Assembly: GCA_947177175.1 (NCBI GenBank)
Contig: CAMWTK010000017.1
Location: 1 to 40,468, forward strand
Source: an uncultured Treponema sp.
Lineage (GTDB): Bacteria > Spirochaetota > Spirochaetia > Treponematales > Treponemataceae
Reading direction: 5' to 3'
DNA: 40,468 nucleotides
The notes under the pieces are model-generated. The model was not told the origin of the DNA, did not search any database, and saw only the letters and a list, made by a program, of their open reading frames with translations. The translations under genes were made by a program, and so were the position numbers. Positions 34,281 through 40,468 of the stretch are shown here, piece by piece (within the stretch, counting starts at the first letter, position 1; every line of letters starts with the position of its first letter).

Positions 34281-34395
34281 TTGCACACGCCGTTTTCGGT
34301 ACGCGATTTATCGTTATCTTTTTCACAGAAAATCCGATTTTTCAGCCATAGCCTTGCTTTTTCGCGCCAAAAACCGAATTTTCGCCCCGTTTTGA

Positions 34396-34425
34396 TTGAC
34401 CGACGCCCGCGCAACTTGCTACAAT
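34396..34425 (+). promoter_or_regulatory. Promoter of rex-serC-serA
   Basis: TTGACC (34396-34401) and TACAAT (34420-34425) are 18 bases apart, close to the housekeeping consensus. The first in-frame ATG (34424) lies in the -10 box, which supports the later ATG at 34475 as the rex start. Confidence 0.65.
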
Positions 34426-34434
34426 GACCGCACA

Positions 34435-34465
34435 TTTTCGTTACAAAAATCACAGTAACGGAAAA
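34435..34465 (+). promoter_or_regulatory. Inverted repeat in the rex leader, possible operator
   Basis: TTTTCGTTAC (34435-34444) is mirrored by GTAACGGAAAA (34455-34465) around ten bases, right after the presumed transcription start. Rex proteins often control their own genes from sites of this kind. The half site GTTAC differs from the usual TTGTGA Rex box, so it could instead be an RNA hairpin. Confidence 0.4.
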
Positions 34466-34474
34466 ACGGCGGCG

Positions 34475-35128
34475 ATGAAACAGATTCCTGAACCGACGCG
34501 CAAACGGCTGGTAATCCTTGCCCAGCTTCTGGCGCAACAGGACACAGAAAAAATCACTTCGGTCACGATTGCGCGGCTGACGGGCTGGTCGCAACCGCTC
34601 ATCCGGCGCGATATTTCGCAGGTAGGCTGCTCAGGCGCGTCGAACGGCTACCGCCTGGACGACCTGCGGACGGCAATCGCCCGCGCGCTCAACATTACGG
34701 ACGGGCAGAAACCGTGCTGCATCGTCGGGCTGGGTCGGCTGGGGACGGCGCTTTTGGAAAACCGGCTTTTTGACCGCTCGCCGTTCAAAATCGTGGCGGG
34801 ATTCGACGCGAGCGTGAATCGCACGGAAGTCCTGCGCTCCACGTTCCCGCTGTATCCGTCAAGCCAGCTGGAATCCGTCATCCGGCGTATGCAGATTGAG
34901 TACGCAATCCTCGCCGTTCCCGACGCGAGCGCGCAGGAAACGGCGGAACGGCTCGCACGGTGCGGCATCCGCGGCATCGCCAATTACACGGGAACCGTGC
35001 TTTCGCTCGACGACAGCATCGCCGTGGAATATGCCGCGCCTGCCCTGCTGCTCACGCATCTGCTGGCACGAACCGAAAACGAATCACGCGGAACGGCAAA
35101 CAGCCGCATTCCCCGTGACGCATCATAA
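34475..35128 (+). CDS. rex: Redox-sensing transcriptional repressor Rex
   Basis: This 217-residue repressor senses the NADH/NAD+ ratio. Its N-terminal winged-helix domain (IPEPTRKRLVILAQLLAQ...QPLIRRDISQVGCSGASNGYR) and the NAD-binding GLGRLG at 85-90 are in place. The C-terminal helix that swaps between subunits (EYAAPALLLTHLLARTENES) is also present. Rex controls fermentation and redox genes in anaerobes. The start at 34475 gives the normal Rex length. SerC and serA follow after 22 bases, so NADH-dependent serine synthesis might be under Rex, which is inference. Confidence 0.88.
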   Translation: MKQIPEPTRKRLVILAQLLAQQDTEKITSVTIARLTGWSQPLIRRDISQVGCSGASNGYRLDDLRTAIARALNITDGQKPCCIVGLGRLGTALLENRLFDRSPFKIVAGFDASVNRTEVLRSTFPLYPSSQLESVIRRMQIEYAILAVPDASAQETAERLARCGIRGIANYTGTVLSLDDSIAVEYAAPALLLTHLLARTENESRGTANSRIPRDAS

Positions 35129-35150
35129 AAACGACAAGAAGGAGAAACCA

Positions 35151-36278
35151 ATGAGTCGTGTGTATAATTTCAGCGCAGGACCGAGCTGCCTGCCGGAAGA
35201 AGTGCTGCGCGAATGCGCGGCGGAAATGCTGGACTGCAACGGAACGGGACAGTCCGTCATGGAAATGAGCCACCGCTCCGCCGCATACGAGCCGATCATC
35301 GCGGACGCGGAGGCGATGGTACGCAAGCTGATGCACGTGCCGGACAACTACAAAGTGCTGTTCGTGCAGGGCGGCGGGTCAACGCAGTTCGCCATGGTCG
35401 CGCAGAACCTGGGCATTAGGCACAAAAAAGCCGCCTATATCGAAACGGGCGTGTGGGCAAAAAAAGCCGCCGCCGAAGCAAAGAAACTGGGCGTTGCGGT
35501 GGATGTCATCGCGTCAAGCAAGGACAAGCAGTATTCGTACATTCCGCGCGTGGAGACCGTGACGGGCGATTACGACTATGTGTACATCTGCCTCAACAAC
35601 ACGATCATGGGAACGCATTACGAGTACATTCCCGACACGGGCACTATCCCGCTGGTCGCGGACATTTCGTCCTGCGTACTGAGCGAGCCGCTTGACGTGT
35701 CGAAATTCGGGCTGCTGTTCGCGGGCGCGCAGAAAAACCTCGCCCCGGCAGGCGTGACGCTGGTCATCGTGCGCGAAGACCTCATCCCCGATCCGGAGCA
35801 GTGCCTGCCGGGAACGCCGACCATGCTCGCCTACAAGACACACGCGGACAACGGCTCGATGTACAACACGCCGCCGTGCTACACGATTTACGTGCTCGGA
35901 AAAGTGCTCCACTGGATCGAACGGAACGGCGGGGCGGAAGGCATGCTCAAGCGCAACAAGGAAAAGGCAGACTACCTGTACGATTTCCTTGACCATTCCG
36001 ATTTCTACCACGCGACCGCAGAAAAAGGCAGCCGCTCGCTGATGAACGTGCCGTTCCTGACCAAATATTCCACCGGCGCGACGGACGACGCGAGCCTCGC
36101 AAAAGAAAAGGAAATCAACAGCGCGTTCGTCAAGAACGCCGAAGCCGCCGGACTGGTGAACCTCAAAGGACACCGCCTCGTCGGCGGCATGCGCGCGTCC
36201 ATCTACAACGCCATGCCGCTTGACGGCGTAAAAGCCCTGGTCACATTCATGCAACAATTCGCGGAGGAACACAAATGA
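35151..36278 (+). CDS. serC: Phosphoserine aminotransferase
   Basis: This 375-residue PLP-dependent enzyme transfers the amino group of glutamate to 3-phosphohydroxypyruvate in serine synthesis. It starts at ATG 35151 behind AAGGAG, with the family start VYNFSAGPSCLPEEVL. Other motifs are GGGSTQFAMV at 74-83 and the PLP lysine in FAGAQKNLAPAG (Lys195). HRSAAYEPI and HRLVGGMRASIYNAM at the C-terminus are also diagnostic. An ATGA overlap couples it to serA. The upstream frame is open only as a shadow inside rex. Confidence 0.97.
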   Translation: MSRVYNFSAGPSCLPEEVLRECAAEMLDCNGTGQSVMEMSHRSAAYEPIIADAEAMVRKLMHVPDNYKVLFVQGGGSTQFAMVAQNLGIRHKKAAYIETGVWAKKAAAEAKKLGVAVDVIASSKDKQYSYIPRVETVTGDYDYVYICLNNTIMGTHYEYIPDTGTIPLVADISSCVLSEPLDVSKFGLLFAGAQKNLAPAGVTLVIVREDLIPDPEQCLPGTPTMLAYKTHADNGSMYNTPPCYTIYVLGKVLHWIERNGGAEGMLKRNKEKADYLYDFLDHSDFYHATAEKGSRSLMNVPFLTKYSTGATDDASLAKEKEINSAFVKNAEAAGLVNLKGHRLVGGMRASIYNAMPLDGVKALVTFMQQFAEEHK

Positions 36279-37456
36279 TGTATAAAATTCAGACACTGAA
36301 CAAAATCAGCGCGATCGGACTGGACAATTTCCCGCGCGAACACTACGAAGTCGCCTCAAGCATCCTTGACCCGGACGCGATTTTGGTGCGCTCGCAGGAA
36401 ATGCACGACATGGCACTCTCGCAGACAGTAAAGGCAGTCGCGCGCGCGGGCGCGGGCGTGAACAACATCCCCATTGCCGACATGACCCAAAAAGGCATCG
36501 TCGTGTTCAACACGCCGGGCGCGAACGCGAACGCCGTCAAGGAGCTGGTCATCCTGTCGCTGCTGCTGTCCAGCCGCCCGGTCGTGGCGGCGAACGCCTG
36601 GGTCGGCAGCCTTGCGGGAAAAGGCGCGGAAATCCCCGCGCTCGCAGAAAAAGGCAAGAGCCAGTTCGTCGGCCCGGAAATCAAGGGCAAGACGCTCGGA
36701 GTCATCGGGCTGGGCGCAATCGGCGCGCTGGTCGCGAACGCCGCCATTGAGCTGGGCATGAACGTCATCGGCTACGACCCGTTCCTGTCGGTGGCGGCGG
36801 CATGGAGCCTGAACCGCAACGTCATCCACGCGGAGACGCTCGACGCCGTATTCGCCAAGTCCGACTACATCACCGTGCACGTCCCGCAGACCGACGACAC
36901 CAAGGGCATGATCAACGCCGCCTCAATCAAGACGATGAAAGACGGCGTGCGCATCATCAACGTGGCGCGCGGCGGACTGGTGAACAACGCCGACATCCTC
37001 GACGCGCTCAACAGCGGAAAAGTCGCCGCGCTCATCACCGATTTTGCCGACGAAGACCTGCTCAAGAACGAAAAAGTCATCTGCTTCCCGCATTTGGGCG
37101 CATCCACCCCCGAAGCCGAAGACAACTGCGCGATTATGGCCGTCAAGGAACTGCGCGACTTCCTCGAAAAAGGAATCGTCGTCAACTCCGTCAACTTCCC
37201 CAAATGCGTCACCGACAACCCCGTACCCGCCAAAGGAACGCGCCTGTGCATCAGCCACAAGAACGTTCCCGGCATGATCGCGAACTTCACCACGATCCTC
37301 GGCGACGCAAAACTGAACATCGCCGGAATGCTTGACCAAAACCGCGGCGACTTCGCCTACGCGCTCATCGACGTGGACGGCTCCGTCCCCGAAGAAACCC
37401 TGCGCAAACTGGCAGCCGTCGAAAACGTCATCAACGTCCGCCCGATTTTCGGGTAA
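36275..37456 (+). CDS. serA: D-3-phosphoglycerate dehydrogenase with ACT domain
   Basis: This 393-residue enzyme oxidises 3-phosphoglycerate with NAD, the first step of serine synthesis. The NAD-binding motif GLGAIG (145-150) is present, as are the catalytic arginine segment NVARGGLVNN (Arg232) and the histidine in PHLGASTPEAE (His273). A C-terminal ACT domain (about 320-393, starting SHKNVPGMIANFTTIL) is present, so feedback control by serine or another amino acid is likely. It resembles the shorter SerA type with an N-terminal RSQEMHDMAL segment. It starts four bases inside serC, and a hairpin repeat element follows the stop within ten bases. Confidence 0.95.
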   Translation: MMYKIQTLNKISAIGLDNFPREHYEVASSILDPDAILVRSQEMHDMALSQTVKAVARAGAGVNNIPIADMTQKGIVVFNTPGANANAVKELVILSLLLSSRPVVAANAWVGSLAGKGAEIPALAEKGKSQFVGPEIKGKTLGVIGLGAIGALVANAAIELGMNVIGYDPFLSVAAAWSLNRNVIHAETLDAVFAKSDYITVHVPQTDDTKGMINAASIKTMKDGVRIINVARGGLVNNADILDALNSGKVAALITDFADEDLLKNEKVICFPHLGASTPEAEDNCAIMAVKELRDFLEKGIVVNSVNFPKCVTDNPVPAKGTRLCISHKNVPGMIANFTTILGDAKLNIAGMLDQNRGDFAYALIDVDGSVPEETLRKLAAVENVINVRPIFG

Positions 37457-37463
37457 ATAGGGA

Positions 37464-37566
37464 AGGGGAAAAGCCTTTCCCCTCGGGCGCACTTCGTTGC
37501 GCCCGCCCCCTTTCTGCGGGGAACGCTGTTCTTGTAAAAAACAGCGTTCCCTCCTGCCCCGCAACG
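37464..37566 (+). repeat. Dispersed multi-hairpin element, copy C
   Basis: It starts eight bases after the serA stop with AGGGGAAA/TTTCCCCT (37464-37483). GGGCGCA/TGCGCCC (37485-37504), a CCCCCTTTCTGCGGGG block and a strong GGGAACGCTGTT/AACAGCGTTCCC hairpin (37519-37551) follow. The first two hairpins match copy A almost base for base, and the last block matches copy D. The final hairpins may act as terminators without long T-runs. Confidence 0.8.
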
Positions 37567-37619
37567 CCCCAAAACTCCGCTCCGCCCTTTTCCATAACAA
37601 CTATGCTGTGTCTGTTTGC

Positions 37620-38105
37620 TCCATTAAGCAGAAAACTCCCTATTTCATCACGGACATTGCCATATCGGACACTGAAATGATGAAATCAGCATTGTTTTAT
37701 CTTATATCAAGCAATATATGACGTATTCTGTCCTGTTTTTTCTTACATCAGACACTAAAAATTATAGGAATAGCACAATATATTTCCATATCAAACAGGA
37801 AAATCATATTTTCATCTTGAGCATTCTTATATCCAGCACGGTTATAGAAAAAATGACTTGATTATTTCTCATAACAAGCATGAAGTATCATTTTTTATCG
37901 TGTTTTTTCTCATGTCACGCACGTTTTTTCAAAAAATGACGTGATTCATTTCCATATCGAGCAAAAAATATCATTTTTCATCTGGATAATTCTTATACCA
38001 AGCAGTTTTTTAGCAGAATCTACCTCATCCCGTGCCATATTTTGCAGAAAATCATGTTTCTCGCCCCGTTTTTTCTCATATCAGGCAGATTTCCTGCGGA
38101 CTTGC
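37620..38105. repeat. Degenerate tandem array with a 41-42 bp period, about twelve units
   Basis: An 11-base anchor with consensus CATATCAAGCA begins at 37620, 37661, 37703, 37744, 37787, 37828, 37870, 37911, 37953, 37994, 38035 and 38076, so steps are 41-43 bases. The intervening segments are AT-rich, usually ending TTTTTTCT or ATTTC just before each anchor. They alternate loosely between an ATCATTTTTCATC type and an AAAAAATGAC type, giving a hint of an 83-base double period. There is no open frame through it. It fills most of the gap between serA and the broken lipoprotein gene (37457-38337). From 38106 to 38337 I see only AT-rich promoter-like sequence before the lipoprotein start. Confidence 0.88.
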
Positions 38106-38337
38106 CCGAATGGCATGTCCACACGACGGGCTGACGCGCTACAGGCGGCAGCAGCCCCCGTTCTCCGGGACAGCCCGTCCGTCTCCAAGCGGGAAGAAAC
38201 AGTCGCGCCGCCCGCGACGGACGGAATCCCGTCAAAAACGCGCGCAAAGTGGTCGGATAACTATAAAAAAATAGTATTTTCTCATCATTGTATAGTATGA
38301 TATAAACATCACAACATTTTTCCTAGGAGGAACGGAA

Positions 38338-39149
38338 ATGATGAAAAAACTTTCAAGAATCGCGCTGCTCGCGGCAGCGTCGGCGTTCATGCTCGCGGTG
38401 TTCCCCGCGTGTGGCGATGATGGGGATGATCCGAGCGTGGAAATCACCGGAGAGAAGACGGTGAAGATGGGGGAGACGCTTGGTCTTCCAGCGATGAATC
38501 CGTCGCGACGGTCGCCGCGGATTCCGACGACCCGTCAAAGGCGAACGTCACGCCGGTTGCGGAAGGCACGGCGACAATCACGGTGACTGCGACAGTAGGC
38601 GACACGGTAGCGACCGCAGATGTTACGGTCACTGTCGCAGCTGAGGGAAGCACCCCACCGTCACAAACAGAAAACTACACTCTGAACATTGAAAACCTAA
38701 CAGCATTAGGAAATGTAAAAGAAAGCTCCAAGGACTTTGATACCACTGTCACAAAGATTTGGGCGGTCGCAACAAATAAGTCAATCCAAGGATTTGCTAA
38801 CGGCACACCGCCATTCATCAAAATGACTGGGGGCGGAGCGAATGTTAGTGCAAATGCAGAATACGGCTTACAAGTAAAAATTTCAGCCGCCGCAACAATT
38901 ACCATTACGGCACTGTCAAAGCAAGGAAAAAGCACCAATCAATGGATACTGAAAGGAATGGACGGAGCATCCGATGTTGATAGCACAGGAACGCCAGCCG
39001 TCGCCGCGGCAGAACTCAAAAGCGACAACCTTTCACAAAACACGAAACCGGCAACGCTTACATTTGCAGATGTTCCGGCAGGAACTTATATGCTCGGACC
39101 AAAAGCCGACGGCGGCTATCTGTTCAGCCTCAAGATTGCGTACAAATAA
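38338..39149 (+). pseudogene. Lipoprotein with Ig-like (Big_2) domain, broken by an internal deletion
   Basis: TAGGAGG precedes the ATG at 38338. The start KKLSRIALLAAASAFMLAVFPAC has a lipobox cysteine, and then a Big_2-like domain begins (VEITGEKTVKMGETL). After CTT at 38478-38480 the frame is lost. In another frame the domain resumes directly with WSSSDESVATVAADSDD, so the strands normally lying between GETL and WSSSDES are missing. The second frame then stays open to 39149 with TATITVTATVGDTVATADVTVTV and a C-terminal beta domain ending PAGTYMLGPKADGGYLFSLKIAY, seen on other spirochaete and Bacteroidetes surface proteins. As it stands only an 82-residue lipoprotein would be made. The ligand is unknown. 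Confidence 0.65.
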
Positions 39150-39202
39150 GTTTTAGGTTTTGTGCATGACTACACGGACGTTGCTCAAACAGCGTCCGTC
39201 TG

Positions 39203-39243
39203 CCGCCCCAGCGCATCGCAATGTGCCGGGGCGGTTTGTTTTT
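39203..39243 (+). terminator. Terminator after the lipoprotein pseudogene
   Basis: CCGCCCC (39203-39209) pairs with GGGGCGG (39228-39234), followed by TTTGTTTTTT. A second stem ACGGACG/CGTCCGT lies just upstream (about 39174-39199). Confidence 0.75.
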
Positions 39244-39249
39244 TACACG

Positions 39250-39470
39250 CCGGGAAAAAATCTTCCCGGGGCGTTGCGGGCGGACGCAAATGCCCTTTCC
39301 AAAAGCAACGTTCCCCGCAGAGGGGGTGTTTAAAAAACAGCGTTGCTGTTTTTTAACTGACAGTTTGCAAAGCAAACTGTCGCGTTGACATATCCGCTTG
39401 TGCTGGAGCGAGGGGCTTTCGCAACGAGCACGGCTGTGCGAAGTTTCAAGCGGACTTCCCCCGCCTCGCA
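39250..39470 (-). repeat. Dispersed multi-hairpin element, copy D (diverged)
   Basis: Read on the minus strand it begins about 40 bases after the stop of the rightmost gene with GGGGGAAGTCC. A CGCAC...GTTGCG block, the hairpin GACAGTTTGC/GCAAACTGTC and a strong AAAAAACAGC/GCTGTTTTTT hairpin follow. It continues with CCCCCTCTGCGGGGAACG and CCGCAACGCCCC, which match copy C. Most of the 357-base gap 39150-39506 is this element plus the terminator, and no gene is seen there. Confidence 0.55.
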
Positions 39471-39506
39471 ATGTAACAGGAAACCGTCTGTCATTTTCAA
39501 GACAAT

Positions 39507-40468
39507 TTAAAGAACACCGCCTTCAATTTGCACGAACGCGGTCTTGTGTTCTTCGTTGTAGAAACTCGCAGTCACTTTGTACGGAATCTGCTGCTGCGCA
39601 ACGGTGCTGACAGTTTCATACAGGCGGCGTTCATTCGAAGTTTTAGTCGCCTTTGTTTTCCCCGTCGTCTCGGACGACACGGCGAGCGCGCGATACGAGG
39701 CTATTTTTCCGAGCGCGATGCTTTCCGCAATTTTGAGCGCAGTCTCTTTGTCCCCGCCCTGCTTCATTCCGCAGGAAACGAACTTTCCTTCCTCCACAAA
39801 AAGCCGCTCGCTGTACCATTCCGGCGCAGGCACTTCTTTAAAAGCGCGCGCGGCGGAACTCTTCCTGTTCCCCGCCCCTGAAAGTGCCGAGCGGATTTTT
39901 TCCGCCGAGGAAATTCTGGCTTCCGAAACCGCGCGAACGCCCTCGTATGTAATCGGTGTCTGCTCTCCTGCCACGCCAGTTCCGTTTGTCACGGTGATTG
40001 TCCTGATTCGGATTCCGCCGCCGTCCCGGAGTTTTCCTTCGGTCATATTTTTCGTGAAAAAAGTCTGTTCGGAAAAATTTCCCAGGGAAGCATGAGTCGT
40101 AAGCTCGAATCCGCTCCTGAACGTTCCGTCCGGAAGCACGACAGTCGGCCACGGATCAAAATCCCCATCCTGCGCGTCCGCATACTTCCATATATAGAGC
40201 CCGTCGCTTACCGTCACGATTTGGCTTCGCCCCGTGCCGCTGTCGGTCGCATGGTACTCACCGTCGAATTCGCTTCCCGCGCGGTCGCCCGAATCCGAGC
40301 GCAAAAGCATGCCTTTCACCGAAAGCTGGAACGTCTGCCCGTTCTCTTCGTAAAATCCGAAAAATGAAAGGCTGCCGTCTTTTTTGTACGAGCCTTGGAT
40401 GGTGGCGTTCTCAGGGCTGGACACAGTTCCGTCCGCGCCAAGCTCGAGCAAAAGCCCTGTCTCCGGGT
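39507..40468 (-). CDS. Partial secreted/surface protein with LPP20-like C-terminal region
   Basis: The frame is open to the right window edge, so the N-terminus lies outside; at least 320 residues are visible. The first part (about 1-170) is beta-rich with glycine/aspartate turns (GSYKKDGSLSFFGFYEENGQ). The last 110 residues (PEWYSERLFVEEGKFVSCGMKQGGDKETALKIAESIALGKIASY) have the pattern of LPP20-type lipoprotein domains, where a W-x-x...GxGxx...A-rich helix unit precedes VTASFYNEEHKTAFVQIE. No catalytic motif is recognised. A surface or periplasmic location is inferred from this similarity. A hairpin repeat follows the stop. Confidence 0.6.
   Translation of the reverse strand, partial: PETGLLLELGADGTVSSPENATIQGSYKKDGSLSFFGFYEENGQTFQLSVKGMLLRSDSGDRAGSEFDGEYHATDSGTGRSQIVTVSDGLYIWKYADAQDGDFDPWPTVVLPDGTFRSGFELTTHASLGNFSEQTFFTKNMTEGKLRDGGGIRIRTITVTNGTGVAGEQTPITYEGVRAVSEARISSAEKIRSALSGAGNRKSSAARAFKEVPAPEWYSERLFVEEGKFVSCGMKQGGDKETALKIAESIALGKIASYRALAVSSETTGKTKATKTSNERRLYETVSTVAQQQIPYKVTASFYNEEHKTAFVQIEGGVL

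Noticed and set aside
34424-34474. Earlier start for rex
   Set aside because: The ATG at 34424 lies within the -10 box and the extra 17 residues do not belong to the Rex fold.
37620-38105. CRISPR remnant or coding repeat protein
   Set aside because: The conserved part is only 11 bases and degenerate, the steps (41, 42, 43) are not multiples of three on average, and all frames contain stops.
37457-38337. tRNA or small RNA gene in the long gap after serA
   Set aside because: No cloverleaf or T-arm sequence found. The gap is explained by a hairpin repeat and the tandem array, though a transcribed array cannot be excluded.
1-40468. Intact insertion sequence or prophage
   Set aside because: No transposase, integrase or phage structural gene and no terminal inverted repeats with target duplications were seen. 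Only the short tail at 12752-12817 hints at a transposase-like remnant.

Overview
The window looks like chromosomal DNA of a spirochaete, most likely Treponema or a close relative. This is inference: it rests on the fliS-flgN pair, the gliding-type ABC cluster with a GldG-like protein, two membrane SpoIIE phosphatases with a STAS partner, and a RodZ/LolA-like/FtsH neighbourhood. Coding DNA is mostly GC-rich. Two or three stretches are clearly AT-richer (about 11.3-12.75 kb and 37.6-38.1 kb). I found no rRNA, tRNA, complete insertion sequence or genuine CRISPR array.

Layout. 1-0.75 kb: a scar of two unrelated gene remnants, closed by a terminator. 0.9-6.5 kb: a tightly coupled RND efflux operon (TolC-like outer-membrane factor, membrane-fusion protein, RND pump, PG0541-type small protein), then a GlsB/YeaQ-type membrane protein. 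6.9-9.0 kb (minus): prfA and prmC, release factor 1 and its methylase. 9.2-12.8 kb: a probable insertion with a fused DUF262/DUF1524 defence-type gene and, divergent to it, an AT-rich decaying gene, ending at a small remnant. 12.9-17.2 kb: an ABC-2 ATPase/permease/GldG-like/DUF4340 operon. 17.3-18.7 kb (minus): purB. 18.7-23.5 kb (minus): a signalling operon of two SpoIIE-type phosphatases, a STAS protein and an M15 peptidase lipoprotein. 23.6-24.6 kb: a 40-bp-period repeat array followed by a DUF6261-like gene. 24.6-32.4 kb (minus): ftsH, lolA-like, rodZ-like, rimO and uvrD/pcrA, probably one long unit. 32.5-34.3 kb: fliS, flgN and a rhomboid protease. 34.4-37.5 kb: rex, serC, serA. 37.6-38.1 kb: a second array of about twelve units with a 41-42 bp period. 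38.3-39.1 kb: a broken Ig-like-domain lipoprotein gene. 39.5 kb to the right edge (minus): a partial secreted or surface-protein gene.

The most unusual content is non-coding. First, there are two tandem arrays with nearly the same period (40 and 41-42 bp, about four helical turns) and a related core. The first has a dyad core whose variants keep their symmetry. Second, a dispersed multi-hairpin element occurs four times, each time just 3' of a gene and in that gene's orientation. Neither is explained by the annotated genes. I could not run homology searches, so family names rest on motif recognition.
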